A DNA stretch of 26,032 nt from an uncultured Bacteroides sp. (lineage in GTDB: Bacteria; Bacteroidota; Bacteroidia; Bacteroidales; Bacteroidaceae), in assembly GCA_900546355.1 (NCBI GenBank), contig URCM01000037.1, positions 1 through 26,032 on the forward strand, read 5' to 3'. The position numbers and the translations under genes are program-made. The notes under the pieces were generated by a model that ran no database searches, was not told the DNA's origin, and saw nothing but the letters and a program-made list of their open reading frames with translations. This document shows positions 13,994 to 22,545 of this stretch, piece by piece. Numbering within the stretch: the stretch's first letter is position 1; the number at the start of each line of letters is the position of its first letter.

Positions 13994-16144
13994 TTATTCT
14001 TTGTCTTGTTTCAAGGGTGCAGGGGCATCCAGGCCACGCTTCTCAAGCAACCACTTGATGTCGGGACCTTTACCGCGGAAGTTGACGTACATGTCCATCG
14101 CATCATCGATACCGCCCGGAGTAAGGACATACTTGCGGAACTTGCCTGCCACTTCGGGGTCGAACAGGTTTCCGCTCTCCACGTATGCGCCGAAGGCATC
14201 ACAATCCAATACTTCCGCCCAAATGTAGCTGTAATATCCGGCGGTATAGCCTCCGCCCATCGTATGATTGAAATACGTAGTGCGGTAACGCGAGGGAATC
14301 TGCTTCAATAAGCCGCGTTTGCCCAACGTCTCGGCTTCGAAAGCCATCACGTCCATATCGGCAGGTACGGATTTCAGCGTATGGAAGTCCATATCCAGAA
14401 GCGATGCGGCAAGGTATTCCACCGTGGCAAAGCCTTGCCCGTACTTGCTGCTCTTGTCGTATTTCTCAACCAGTCCGGCCGGGATGACCTCGCCGGTCTG
14501 GTAATGTTTTGCGTATACTTGCAACATTTCGGGTTCGAAGGTGAAATGCTCGTCTATCTGTGAAGGAAGTTCCACGAAATCGCGAGGCACACCGCCCACG
14601 CCCGTATAGCGTACATCGCGGAACAGGCTATGAAGCCCGTGCCCGAATTCGTGGAAGAGTGTCGTGGCCTCATCGGGACTCAACAGGGCGGGCTGTCCTG
14701 CGGAAGGTTTGGTAAAGTTGCACACAATCGTGACTACAGGCACAATGCGGTTTCCGTTCCCGTCATACGACTGCGGACGATACGTTCCACACCATGCCCC
14801 TCCCCGCTTGCTGGCACGCGGGAAAAAGTCGAAGTAAAGGATGCCCAGCGACTTCCCGTCCTTGTCAATGCACTCGAACACCTGCGCCTCGGGATGCGGT
14901 TTCGGCATGTATTCCAGCGGACGGAAAGTCACGCCATACAAGCGTTTCGCCATATAGAAAGCTCCCTCGCGCACACGGTTCAGTTCCAGATACGGACGTA
15001 TTTCGTTCTCGTCCATGTCGTATTTATGCTTTTTCGCCTTCTCGAAGTAATAACGCCAGTCCCAGCCTTCGGGCTCGAAATCGTTGCCTTCGCGCTTGAT
15101 TTCGGCCTTGATATCAGCCAATTCTTCCTTCGCTTTGGCAAGGGCAGGTGTCCAGAGTTGGTCGAGCAAGTCGTATACGTTTTTCTCGTTTTTCGCCATA
15201 CGGTCTTCCAGTGCCATCGAGGCATAGTCTTCGTACCCCATCAGCTTGGCTTTTTCCAGACGGGCGGTAATCAGATCGCACACCACCTGCTTGTTGTCGG
15301 CATCGTTTCCGTTATTTCCCCGGTTGATATAGGCTTTATAAATGCGCTCGCGCAGGCCGCGGTTGTCGGCGTATTGCAAGAAAGGCATCACACTGGGATT
15401 CTGCAACGTAAACACCCACTTGCCGTCTTCGCCCATGCTCTTGGCGGTCTCGGCCGCCTGGGCAATGAGGCTGGCGGGCAGTCCGCTCAGGTCTTTTTCG
15501 TCGGTGATGACCAGCTTGAAAGCATTGGTTTCCTTCAGCATATTCTGCCCGAAAGTAAGCTGGAGCATCGAAATCTTCTCGTTCAACGCCCGGAGCTTCT
15601 GCTGGTCGGCTTCGCTCAAATTGGCTCCGCTACGCACGAAATCCTTATACGTATTCTCCACCAGTTTGGTCTGCTCCTTATCGAGATGGAATTTCGCACG
15701 GTTGTCATACACCTCCTTCACCCGCTGGAACAAACGCTTGTTGAGCGAAATATCATCGGAATGCGCCGAAAGCAACGGCGACATTTCCTGGCTCAACGCC
15801 TGCATCCCGGCATTGGTATTGCAACTGTTCTGCCCGAAAAATACGGATGACACCCGTTGCAACATCGCTCCGCTCCGGTCGAGTGCCACAATGGTATTGT
15901 CGAAGTCGGGCACCGAACGTTGGTTTACGATAGCATCTATCTCCCGCTTCTGTTCTTCCATCCCTTTCAAAAACCCTTCACGGTAATCTTCAAGGGTGAT
16001 TTGTTCGAAAGGCGGAACCCCGTACGGCGTGTTAAATTCGCTCAGGAACGGGTTGACGTGTCCCGTAGCGTCTTGCCCGTAAGCCGCCACGCCTGCGGCA
16101 AAGCATACGGCAAACATCAGTTTTCTGCAAACATTTATCTTCAT
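13994..16144 (-). CDS. dcp: M3-family peptidyl-dipeptidase (Dcp-like), exported
   Basis: The 716-residue metallopeptidase removes dipeptides from peptide C-termini. The zinc site HEFGH is at 498-502 (LFHEFGHGLHSLF), with the third ligand expected in the DFVELPSQIDEHF segment shortly after. The length fits Dcp and oligopeptidase A (about 680-710) plus a signal peptide. The N-terminus has basic residues, a hydrophobic core (LMFAVCFAAGVAA) and a likely signal peptidase I site near AYGQD, so the enzyme is probably periplasmic. ATG 16144 was chosen because it starts that signal peptide; the in-frame start at 16243 adds 33 non-signal residues. It is a single gene between luxS and the remnant region and probably degrades peptides for nutrition. 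The exact name (Dcp against another M3 member) is less certain than the family. Confidence 0.9.
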   Translation of the reverse strand: MKINVCRKLMFAVCFAAGVAAYGQDATGHVNPFLSEFNTPYGVPPFEQITLEDYREGFLKGMEEQKREIDAIVNQRSVPDFDNTIVALDRSGAMLQRVSSVFFGQNSCNTNAGMQALSQEMSPLLSAHSDDISLNKRLFQRVKEVYDNRAKFHLDKEQTKLVENTYKDFVRSGANLSEADQQKLRALNEKISMLQLTFGQNMLKETNAFKLVITDEKDLSGLPASLIAQAAETAKSMGEDGKWVFTLQNPSVMPFLQYADNRGLRERIYKAYINRGNNGNDADNKQVVCDLITARLEKAKLMGYEDYASMALEDRMAKNEKNVYDLLDQLWTPALAKAKEELADIKAEIKREGNDFEPEGWDWRYYFEKAKKHKYDMDENEIRPYLELNRVREGAFYMAKRLYGVTFRPLEYMPKPHPEAQVFECIDKDGKSLGILYFDFFPRASKRGGAWCGTYRPQSYDGNGNRIVPVVTIVCNFTKPSAGQPALLSPDEATTLFHEFGHGLHSLFRDVRYTGVGGVPRDFVELPSQIDEHFTFEPEMLQVYAKHYQTGEVIPAGLVEKYDKSSKYGQGFATVEYLAASLLDMDFHTLKSVPADMDVMAFEAETLGKRGLLKQIPSRYRTTYFNHTMGGGYTAGYYSYIWAEVLDCDAFGAYVESGNLFDPEVAGKFRKYVLTPGGIDDAMDMYVNFRGKGPDIKWLLEKRGLDAPAPLKQDKE

Positions 16145-16215
16145 GTTTTTTTCTACATTTATTATTTTGTGCGCTAAATTACGGAAAATTTCAAGAATCG
16201 GAAACTCAAAATGTG

Positions 16216-16223
16216 TATCTTTG
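16216..16223 (+). promoter_or_regulatory. Putative -7 box for the antitoxin-toxin remnant
   Basis: TATCTTTG matches TAnnTTTG and lies 27 bases before the ATG at 16251. The -33 box is not evident. It suggests that the remnant operon could still be transcribed. Confidence 0.38.
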
Positions 16224-16250
16224 TAAAAATAATGACTAAACACTTTGATT

Positions 16251-16526
16251 ATGGAAACGACACTGGATACAAGCGCGTAACTCTTCCGCCAAATCGGTTA
16301 CCTTGCCGATGACGAGAACAGCCTGAAGAAACTTCTTGCCTATACCAAGAAATTAGTGACCAAGAAAAAGGAGGCGGAAGAAGAGCCCGTACAGACCAAA
16401 GAGGAAATCCTTGCCGACTTTGCCGAGGCTTGCCGTGAACTGAAGCTGCACAAGGAAGGGAAAGTAGAACTACAAACGTGGGAAGAATTTAAAAAAGAAT
16501 TGCAAGATGAAGGATATTACAATTAA
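16251..16526 (+). pseudogene. Antitoxin-like gene broken by an early stop codon
   Basis: Read from ATG 16251 the frame is METTLDTSA, then TAA at 16278-16280, then an uninterrupted 81-residue frame (LFRQIGYLADDENSLKKLLA and onward, rich in Lys and Glu) to TAA at 16524. The length, charge and position just upstream of, and overlapping, a RelE-like gene fit a type II antitoxin. Bacteroides homologues as I know them have several more residues between the start region and the LFRQ segment. A small in-frame deletion that created the stop is therefore plausible, but it needs alignment. A GTG in frame further in (LVTKKK) could restart translation and give a shortened protein. Confidence 0.65.
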
Positions 16527-16764
16527 ACTTTCACTCATATTCCGAAAGGAATTCAAAAAACTTGCAAAGAAATACCGTTCGCTTCCTTTTGACTTGGAAA
16601 GATTAATAGAATCGATTCAAGAGAATCCTATACAAGGCACGGATTTAGGTAACAAGTTTCGCAAAATCCGCCTTGCCATTACCTCTTGTGATAAGCCAAA
16701 ATGCGTTCTATCTCGAAAAACATCGTGCCCCGCGTATCCGCAAACCCCTGCATCTTCCCCATAA
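16507..16764 (+). pseudogene. Truncated RelE/ParE-family toxin
   Basis: The first 60 residues (MKDITIKLSLIFRKEFKKLA... to FRKIRLAITS) look like the front of a RelE/ParE-superfamily toxin, with the typical KEFKKLAKKYRSLPFDLERL helix pair and the GTDLG-x-x-FRKIRL strand. After codon 60, at about 16686, the similarity stops. The remaining 25 residues are encoded by the complement of a DNA methyltransferase gene and look meaningless. The lost C-terminal strands usually hold the catalytic basic residues and Tyr, so the product should be inactive. The start overlaps the antitoxin remnant by 20 bases, as in intact toxin-antitoxin operons of this kind. Confidence 0.75.
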
Positions 16765-16990
16765 TGGAAAATGCCTGGCATGGGAACCCTGCCAGCAGCA
16801 AGTCGTGAGACGGAATGTCTTTTTCAGGAATCTTCGTGATGTCTCCATGCGGATGTTCCCCGAAGTTTGCCGCATACGTTACACAGGCTGCCTTATCCCA
16901 CTCCGACGAGAACACACACTGATAGCCCAACTCATCAAAAGGAATACGGATGCCCCCTATGCCAGCAAACAAATCTATGAATCTTACCAT
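16679..16990 (-). pseudogene. 5' fragment of a cytosine-C5 DNA methyltransferase
   Basis: The frame encodes 103 residues that are clearly the N-terminal third of a 5-methylcytosine methyltransferase: motif I DLFAGIGG at 6-13 (S-adenosylmethionine binding), SSEWDKAA at 28-35 (motif II), and motif IV GFPCQAFS at 68-75 with the catalytic Cys71. TRGTMFFEIERIL (86-98) is the motif V region. It then stops at TAA (16679-16681), whereas full enzymes run to 300-400 residues and need motifs VI, VIII and X plus a target recognition domain. The truncation coincides with the break of the RelE-like gene, so one event joined the two. ATG 16990 was chosen because the family begins at this point; the frame continues upstream to 17137 without matching it. 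No restriction enzyme gene remains nearby. Confidence 0.9.
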
Positions 16991-17018
16991 GTGGATAATT
17001 GCATTCTTGGTTAGGATA

Positions 17019-17026
17019 CAAAAGTA
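17019..17026 (-). promoter_or_regulatory. Putative -7 box of the methyltransferase fragment
   Basis: On the minus strand it reads TACTTTTG, 28 bases upstream of the ATG at 16990. A weak TTTA lies 18 bases further up. The promoter of the broken gene therefore seems intact and may still drive transcription into the toxin remnant from the opposite side. Confidence 0.4.
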
Positions 17027-17127
17027 CAACAAAGTGTTGAAACCTAAAAAATTTTCCGAACTCTTATACCACTGTAGATGCCGTTCTGCCACCTCACGCC
17101 GACTCCTAATGCTGGGTTTAAAATCAA

Positions 17128-17158
17128 ATCGGGGCAACGCCGAACGCGCTGCCCCGAT
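17128..17158 (-). terminator. Rho-independent-type terminator of the vWA lipoprotein gene
   Basis: ATCGGGGCA (17128-17136) and TGCCCCGAT (17150-17158) form a perfect 9-bp GC-rich stem with a 13-base loop, starting 25 bases beyond the minus-strand stop at 17183. On that strand the stem is followed by TTGATTTTAAA, a modest U-rich tail. Confidence 0.75.
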
Positions 17159-17182
17159 GAATATAAATTAATTAAAACAATT

Positions 17183-19588
17183 TTAATTATTAGGTCGGAA
17201 TATTACAGGAAGAGAATTAGATGCAGCTTTCATTATAGGCGCACTTGCTTTTCCTTTTCCTGTCAATTCACCTATAATATTATCTATCACGTAATCCATA
17301 TCTTCAAATCCCATAGCTGTATCTGTAATATGCATTACGTTTGTCCAACTATCCAGCTCGCTCCAACTTCCACTATTAGATCCACTTGTGCCATTAGGAG
17401 CAAACAAAATTAAACGACGGCCTGAAGGCATTGCATCCCACTTAACTTGCACTCCCTCTATTGTTAAATCAGTATAGGATGTACCGACAAGATAAGGAGC
17501 ATCAGTCCATAAGATAACAACTTGACGATGATATCCATCATCTCTACCCCAATCATCTTTTGAGAACGCAATATCTAAAGCTTCCAAACCGCTTTCCGGA
17601 GTATCACCTCCTCCACTAGCATACAAACTATTGACAAATTCACTAAATGCATCTCTATTATCAGGCATTGCATATACAGGTGACGTTTCTAACCAAAATG
17701 AACCATCTACATTTTTATCTCTAAATGCTACAACTTGAGTATTTAATGAAGTCAATCCAATACCCTCTTCATCACAAGCAGCTTTAAATATATCATAAAA
17801 ATTCAATGCATTACTTTTTACAGTATTAATTAATCCACCCATACTTCCGGTAACATCCATACACATTACAACGTCTACATTCAATGTATTGTCTCCTGTA
17901 GTGAATTCTTTAATAATCATATCATAGCCTATTTGATTATCTGCAGACGTTTCTGCATTTACAAATGTCAAGCCGCCATGATCTGTTCCATTAAACTTAT
18001 AATAGGCTCTATAATAATAAGTCGTATTAGGTTTAAGGCCTCTAAAGTCAACTTCAAACTCTTCACCTATTTGAGTTCCTGTTCCACTAAATTCTGGACT
18101 TGCGTCTAATGTAAGTTTGGCCGGATCTGTATCACACACAATACCATAAACTCCATAATCATTAAAAATAGGAGATGCGCACCAAATAGAACCTTTTAAT
18201 GTACATGACGATCCTCCTACCTTAAAGGTCGCCTCTCCAGTCCATAAAGCTAAATCATATTGTTTTTCAATAACAACCTCAAAGATAATATCAATATCCG
18301 TTATAAATACAAACGTACCATCATCTTCCTTTTCAAGACCTAAGATGATGTCAACATCAATATCTACACTAATTTCCAAACTAACGACATCTGCAAAAGT
18401 ATCGGCTAAACCTGCAACGGAAGGCAATTCGCACTCACTCTTGCCCATGAAGAAATTAAAGTAAGCTAAAGCTTTAATTAATACATCTCCACTTGAATAG
18501 GTAGCTTTAAGACTTTCCCACTCTGCAAACTCATAGGTAAATCCTCCTACTTTCTTCATTTCAGTACCATCGTCATAAACCAACTCTAAAACAGTCTTTT
18601 CATCTGTTGTATTATCTAAATAGCTGAAATATAATGATGTCTTATCTTCAAATATGATTTGCATTGGAAGTTTCTCATCTCTCGACAAAAGAATGTTAAT
18701 CTTTGTCGATTTGTCAAGAGACATATAACTTAAATAATCATATTCGTCTAAACCTCCTGCACGGCTAACAGGTTCTATAGCACTTTCACGATAAGCAAAA
18801 TATCCTTCTGGGGTAACATAAGCCTTATCCCAATCTCCAATACCTTCTGTTACAAGTGCAATCTTATCCAACTCTGCCACAGGATCAGTTTGCATAGGAA
18901 GTTCAAACGTTTCACCATTAAAGGTTATCACTAAAACTTTATTTCCGTCTTTTTCTACAACTTCAACATTGCTAAACCATGTATCTCCGTCGTCTCCATC
19001 CGAACCGTCAATGCCATCAACTCCGTCTTCACCATCTTTACCGTCTTCGCCTACAGCTTTTACAGGATTGCCAGCATCATCTAACATTTCTGTATAAGTC
19101 AAGCCACTGTCATAACTTATCATCCAGAAGCCTTCTGTATTGACTTTCAGTTGCGGGGTGACAGCATCCGCACCTGTTACCGGTATCTTTTCACCAGCCT
19201 CATCGGTAAGCCACGATTGTTCTCCGTCAATTGTCTGAGTCCAATAATACTTACCTTCGAAATCGTCAAAACCAATGACCGGAGCATCTTTACCAGCAGC
19301 ACCATCTTTTCCATTAGTCAGCGTTGCGGTTTCTCCATTGTTGAATTTGATGGAATAACCATTATCCGTTTTCTCTAAACTTGTGATGAACAGATTATCA
19401 TCCATCGCGTTTACAATAGTACTTATAGATGAAATATTCGTATTCATCTGAGACAATTGCTCTTCAATGTTTGTCAACCGATCGTCCAACGAATTGACCT
19501 TGTTCCACAAATCGGCGTCATCATACTTACACCCAGATATCGCCGTTACCAGCAGCAATACCCATAACCAAATGCTTCTTGTTTTCAT
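17183..19588 (-). CDS. Surface lipoprotein with coiled coil, collagen-like repeat and vWA domain
   Basis: This 801-residue protein is a mosaic. Residues 1-20 are a type II signal peptide ending in ISGC; KYDDAD after Cys20 is acidic, as in surface-exported Bacteroides lipoproteins. Residues 26-62 form a heptad-rich coiled coil (LWNKVNSLDDRLTNIEEQLS), the usual start of DUF4988-type proteins. At 93-105 and 179-202 come Gly-x-Asp collagen-like triplets (GEDGKDGEDGVDGIDGSDGD). The middle (210-490) is beta-rich and unknown. Residues 508-548 look like a fibronectin III strand set (RGLKPNTTYYYRAYY). A von Willebrand A domain covers about 570-780, with metal-site residues DVTGS (578-582), Thr663 in GGGDTPE and Asp696 in WTDAP. 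It may bind a host or polysaccharide ligand through the metal site. The gene is visibly richer in A and T than its neighbours, which hints at acquisition. Confidence 0.85.
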   Translation of the reverse strand: MKTRSIWLWVLLLVTAISGCKYDDADLWNKVNSLDDRLTNIEEQLSQMNTNISSISTIVNAMDDNLFITSLEKTDNGYSIKFNNGETATLTNGKDGAAGKDAPVIGFDDFEGKYYWTQTIDGEQSWLTDEAGEKIPVTGADAVTPQLKVNTEGFWMISYDSGLTYTEMLDDAGNPVKAVGEDGKDGEDGVDGIDGSDGDDGDTWFSNVEVVEKDGNKVLVITFNGETFELPMQTDPVAELDKIALVTEGIGDWDKAYVTPEGYFAYRESAIEPVSRAGGLDEYDYLSYMSLDKSTKINILLSRDEKLPMQIIFEDKTSLYFSYLDNTTDEKTVLELVYDDGTEMKKVGGFTYEFAEWESLKATYSSGDVLIKALAYFNFFMGKSECELPSVAGLADTFADVVSLEISVDIDVDIILGLEKEDDGTFVFITDIDIIFEVVIEKQYDLALWTGEATFKVGGSSCTLKGSIWCASPIFNDYGVYGIVCDTDPAKLTLDASPEFSGTGTQIGEEFEVDFRGLKPNTTYYYRAYYKFNGTDHGGLTFVNAETSADNQIGYDMIIKEFTTGDNTLNVDVVMCMDVTGSMGGLINTVKSNALNFYDIFKAACDEEGIGLTSLNTQVVAFRDKNVDGSFWLETSPVYAMPDNRDAFSEFVNSLYASGGGDTPESGLEALDIAFSKDDWGRDDGYHRQVVILWTDAPYLVGTSYTDLTIEGVQVKWDAMPSGRRLILFAPNGTSGSNSGSWSELDSWTNVMHITDTAMGFEDMDYVIDNIIGELTGKGKASAPIMKAASNSLPVIFRPNN

Positions 19589-19618
19589 ACTCTATAAATT
19601 TAAGTGATTAATGCTTTG

Positions 19619-19648
19619 CTAAGTTATGATTTTTCAACAAAATACAAA
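19619..19648 (-). promoter_or_regulatory. Possible promoter of the vWA lipoprotein gene
   Basis: On the minus strand TTTG (19645-19648) is followed after 18 bases by TAACTTAG (19619-19626), one base off TAnnTTTG. It ends about 30 bases before the ATG at 19588. Spacing is slightly short and the -7 box is imperfect. Confidence 0.3.
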
Positions 19649-19729
19649 AATTGGTTACAAACTATAAGTAACTAAATGGGCATTTTATGCGACTAAGCGG
19701 TCGAAAAAAGCGACTATAATGACAAAAAA

Positions 19730-19779
19730 TTAGCGCGGATTCCCGCAGACAGCTTATTGTCTGCGTAAATCCGCGCTAA
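19730..19779 (-). terminator. Terminator downstream of tyrS
   Basis: TTAGCGCGGATT (19730-19741) and AATCCGCGCTAA (19768-19779) form a perfect 12-bp stem. An inner stem, GCAGACA with TGTCTGC, extends it around a small loop. On the minus strand it lies about 24 bases beyond the tyrS stop and is followed directly by ATTTTTTG, so it is a good intrinsic terminator. The GCGGATT core is also typical of dispersed intergenic repeats. Confidence 0.8.
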
Positions 19780-19802
19780 TCCGCATAAAAAATCTTTAAT
19801 CC

Positions 19803-21095
19803 TTACTTCGCGATAATCAGGTAATAATTCTTCTTGCCGCGCTGAACGAGCAAGTATTTCCCGTCGAGCAAATCATCGGCAGTAACCACTTGGTCGAATG
19901 AAGTGAGCTTTTCCTTGTTCAGCGATACGCCTCCGCCTTGCGTCATCTTACGCATCTCGCCTTTCGAGGGGAAAATAGCGGCTTTCTCCACAAACAAGTC
20001 TACAGCCTTGATGCCGGCTTCTATTTCGCTCTTAGCCACCTCAAACTGAGGCACGCCTTCGAATACGGAAAGCAACGTGTCTTCGTCCAGACGCTTCAAG
20101 GCATCGGAAGTGGCGTTTCCGAAAAGAATGCCCGATGCTTCTACCGCTGCATTATAATCTTCCTCAGAGTGTACCATGACGGTAACTTCTCGTGCCAGAC
20201 GTTTCTGGAGCACACGCAAATGCGGAGCTTCCTTGTGTTCGGCTATCAGGGCATCGATTTCTTCTTTCGTAAGAGACGTAAATATCTTGATGTAGCGTTC
20301 GGCATCCTCATCGCTCACGTTCAGCCAGAACTGATAGAACTTATACGGAGACGTGTAGCGCGGGTCGAGCCATACGTTTCCGCTCTCGGTTTTGCCAAAC
20401 TTCGTGCCGTCGGCTTTCGTCACCAGCGGACAAGTCAGTGCAAATACCTCGCCTCCATTGGTACGGCGAATCAGTTCGGCACCCGTGGTGATGTTTCCCC
20501 ATTGATCGCTTCCGCCCAACTGGAGCTTGCATCCGCGGGTTTCATATAAATGCAAGAAGTCGTATCCCTGGAGCAACTGATAGGTGAACTCGGTAAATGA
20601 AAGTCCGTCGCGTGCTTCGCCGTTCAAGCGTTTCTGCACGGAATCTTTCGCCATCATATAGTTGACGGTGATGTGCTTGCCTACGGTACGGGCGAAGTCA
20701 AGGAAAGTAAAGTCTTTCATCCAATCGTAATTGTTCACCAGTTCTGCACGGTTCGGGGCATCCGACTCGAAGTCGAGAAATTTGCCCAACTGCTTCTTGA
20801 TGCACTCTTGGTTATGGCGCAAGGTTTCTTCATCCAGCAGATTCCGCTCCTGCGACTTGCCGGAAGGGTCGCCAATCATACCTGTAGCTCCGCCCACCAA
20901 AGCCAAAGGCTTGTGTCCGCAACGCTGGAAATGCCGCAACATCATTACACCACACAAGTGCCCGATATGCAAGGAGTCGGCGGTAGGGTCGATACCCAAG
21001 TAAGCCGTTACCATTTCTTTTTCCAACAATTCTTCGGTGCCGGGCATCATGTTATGCACCATTCCGCGCCATTTTAATTCTTCTACAAAATTCAT
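19803..21095 (-). CDS. tyrS: Tyrosyl-tRNA synthetase
   Basis: TyrRS charges tRNA-Tyr in two steps using ATP. The 430-residue length matches the bacterial TyrS type. The class I signatures are HIGH at 43-46 ([12 protein letters not shown]) and KFGKT at 232-236, the TyrRS form of KMSKS. The tyrosine pocket is recognisable in [11 protein letters not shown] (32-42) and [14 protein letters not shown] (192-205). The C-terminal part from about residue 360 ([10 protein letters not shown] near the end) is the S4-like RNA-binding domain. The start at 21095 follows a good promoter with a leader of about 35 bases. It is the last gene of the same-strand housekeeping run and is followed by a strong hairpin terminator. 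Confidence 0.98.
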   Translation of the reverse strand: MNFVEELKWRGMVHNMMPGTEELLEKEMVTAYLGIDPTADSLHIGHLCGVMMLRHFQRCGHKPLALVGGATGMIGDPSGKSQERNLLDEETLRHNQECIKKQLGKFLDFESDAPNRAELVNNYDWMKDFTFLDFARTVGKHITVNYMMAKDSVQKRLNGEARDGLSFTEFTYQLLQGYDFLHLYETRGCKLQLGGSDQWGNITTGAELIRRTNGGEVFALTCPLVTKADGTKFGKTESGNVWLDPRYTSPYKFYQFWLNVSDEDAERYIKIFTSLTKEEIDALIAEHKEAPHLRVLQKRLAREVTVMVHSEEDYNAAVEASGILFGNATSDALKRLDEDTLLSVFEGVPQFEVAKSEIEAGIKAVDLFVEKAAIFPSKGEMRKMTQGGGVSLNKEKLTSFDQVVTADDLLDGKYLLVQRGKKNYYLIIAK

Positions 21096-21136
21096 CGAAT
21101 GAGATTCTTAGTTTAACATTATATTCAAGTTGAGGA

Positions 21137-21168
21137 CAAAAGTACGACACTTTATCTGAATAACCAAT
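21137..21168 (-). promoter_or_regulatory. Promoter of tyrS
   Basis: On the minus strand ATTG (21165-21168) lies 20 bases before TACTTTTG (21137-21144), a perfect -7 box with a near-consensus -33 box. It ends 41 bases before the ATG at 21095, so tyrS can be expressed separately from the genes upstream. Confidence 0.5.
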
Positions 21169-21170
21169 TT

Positions 21171-21809
21171 TTAGCGGCTAAAAAAGAGCGAGTTAACCGT
21201 CCGGCAAACTTCGTGAGCCAAGGATTCGGGGCTAATCCCGCGTATTTCCGCAGCCCTACTGTACAAAGATTCGATAGGGACAAGGCTTTCATCGGTCTCT
21301 AATAAAAAACTTCCTTCGGGCATTTCCCGCAAGGCGTCTGCATGGTAATGTTCGCCAAAAGACAGGTAAAACCCTTGGTTCACCAAGCTTCGGGCAAGCT
21401 CCTTCTTGCCTCGGAACCCATGGATAATCCAAGGCTGGCTGGGACGGATTTCCTTCTTCAGGGCAATCAGTTCATTATAAGTCCTTACGGCATGGATAAT
21501 CAGAGGCAGGCGGTATTGTCCGGAAAGGGAACATACCGCACGGAAAGCCTTTTCCTGTAAGGTGTAGGGCGTGTCGCAACACTTATCCAACCCTGCCTCG
21601 CCTAAGGCTATCACCCGCTTGTCCTGTCGCAACATAGCTTCCACCCATTGAAGCTGTACCGGATAATTTTCGGATGTAAGACGCCACGGATGTATCCCTA
21701 CCGAAATGTATATAGCTTCATCGGGTGATGGCATATACTTGCTATCGGCATTGCATATAGCTTCGGAAGGGCACGCAGATAAGTGATGGGTATGGATATC
21801 GAAATACAC
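21171..21809 (-). CDS. TatD-family metal-dependent hydrolase, short form
   Basis: The 212-residue protein is a TatD-type TIM-barrel hydrolase, a family with 3'-5' DNase or other phosphoesterase activity. Metal ligands line up: His6 and His8 in DIHTHH, Glu71 in LGEAGLD, His106 in IIHAVR, His130 in IIHGFRG, and Asp173 in LETDES. At 212 residues it is shorter than the usual 255-265; the loss is in the loops and the first part of the barrel (residues 10-40), where the text NADSKYMPSPDEAIYISVG follows quickly. All ligands are retained, so it may still be active. It lies 21 bases after yidD on the same strand and is followed by tyrS, which has its own promoter. It should not be named tatD without an alignment. 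Confidence 0.85.
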   Translation of the reverse strand: MYFDIHTHHLSACPSEAICNADSKYMPSPDEAIYISVGIHPWRLTSENYPVQLQWVEAMLRQDKRVIALGEAGLDKCCDTPYTLQEKAFRAVCSLSGQYRLPLIIHAVRTYNELIALKKEIRPSQPWIIHGFRGKKELARSLVNQGFYLSFGEHYHADALREMPEGSFLLETDESLVPIESLYSRAAEIRGISPESLAHEVCRTVNSLFFSR

Positions 21810-21830
21810 GGTAGTAGAGTAAGAAGGAAT

Positions 21831-22052
21831 TTAAGGAACCGGGTCGTATCCCGAACCGCCCCACGGATGGCACCGAAGCAAACGGCGTATGGCTAAATAG
21901 AGCCCTTTGAACGGACCGTGTTTCTTAATCGCCTGAACGGCATACTCGGAACAAGTAGGAGTAAAGCGGCACGAAGGAGGAGTGAAAGGCGATATGCAGT
22001 TCCGGTAAAAATAGATAGGGAGCAGCAGTAAAAATGAAAGAACCTTCTTCAT
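21831..22052 (-). CDS. yidD: Membrane protein insertion efficiency factor YidD
   Basis: YidD is a small membrane-associated protein that aids the YidC insertase. The 73-residue sequence has the diagnostic pattern: a hydrophobic N-terminus ([14 protein letters not shown]), [18 protein letters not shown] at 21-38 with Cys28 and Cys34, and [18 protein letters not shown] to the end with Cys61. It lies 8 bases after rnpA, the classic rpmH-rnpA-yidD order, although rpmH is not in this window. The N-terminal hydrophobic stretch probably binds the inner membrane. Confidence 0.96.
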   Translation of the reverse strand: MKKVLSFLLLLPIYFYRNCISPFTPPSCRFTPTCSEYAVQAIKKHGPFKGLYLAIRRLLRCHPWGGSGYDPVP

Positions 22053-22060
22053 CGGGCACC

Positions 22061-22456
22061 CTATACCATACGCTCAGCCGTGAGCTGAAGCAGTTTCTTT
22101 ACCTTCTCTTCCACTTCTGAAGAAGCATGAAGCTTGCTATCAAGCCAGATGAAAGCAATGACCCCTTTCTTTCCGGCGGCTTCCAACGGTCCGGCCAGCA
22201 AAGACTTGTTCTTGCGATAGGCTTCTCTGATCTGGCGTTTCACCCGGTTCCGTTTTACGGCACGCTTGAAACGTTTCTTGGAAACGCTAACCAAGACAGA
22301 AACGGTAGGCAGGTCTTCCGCTTCCACCGGCATATAGACAATGCGTAGCGGAAAAGCCGGAAACGACTTGCTTCCTCCGGCAAACAGCTTGTCTATCAAA
22401 AGCAAGCTTGTCAGATGTTCGGCTTTCGGGAACGTGGGTTTTACAGGTTCTGTCAT
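22061..22456 (-). CDS. rnpA: Ribonuclease P protein component
   Basis: RnpA binds the catalytic RNA of ribonuclease P and helps process the 5' ends of tRNA precursors. The 131-residue protein has the family core: [12 protein letters not shown] near the start, [20 protein letters not shown] from 57 to 76 with the RNR motif at 69-71, and REAYR following. The basic helix contacts the pre-tRNA leader. ATG 22456 was chosen because the family begins at this Met; an upstream in-frame start at 22495 lies inside the intergenic palindrome. It is followed by yidD with 8-bp spacing, so the pair is co-translated or at least co-transcribed. Confidence 0.95.
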   Translation of the reverse strand: MTEPVKPTFPKAEHLTSLLLIDKLFAGGSKSFPAFPLRIVYMPVEAEDLPTVSVLVSVSKKRFKRAVKRNRVKRQIREAYRKNKSLLAGPLEAAGKKGVIAFIWLDSKLHASSEVEEKVKKLLQLTAERMV

Positions 22457-22468
22457 GATTATAAATTG

Positions 22469-22524
22469 ATTCACCACAGAGGCATACAGAATCATAAAGT
22501 TTCTCTGCGTCCTTTGTGGTGAAT
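22469..22524. repeat. Intergenic palindrome (TTCACCACAGAGG type)
   Basis: ATTCACCACAGAGGCATACAG and CTCTGCGTCCTTTGTGGTGAAT fold back with a few mismatches around an AT-rich loop (AATCATAAAGTTT). It lies between the hemD stop at 22546 and the rnpA start at 22456, inside the same-strand run, so it may act as a processing or partial termination site. Member of the family described at 3864. Confidence 0.75.
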
Positions 22525-22545
22525 GGAATCCTTATTAATAGTTTA

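Noticed and set aside
14630..15850. A 406-codon open frame on the plus strand
   Set aside because: It is antisense to the M3 peptidase gene, whose HEFGH zinc motif and signal peptide are unmistakable.
16991..17137. N-terminal extension of the methyltransferase fragment
   Set aside because: Methyltransferases of this type start just before the DLFAGIGG motif, and a -7 promoter box lies within the extension.
22457..22495. Longer rnpA start
   Set aside because: The extra 13 codons derive from the intergenic palindrome and do not resemble RnpA.
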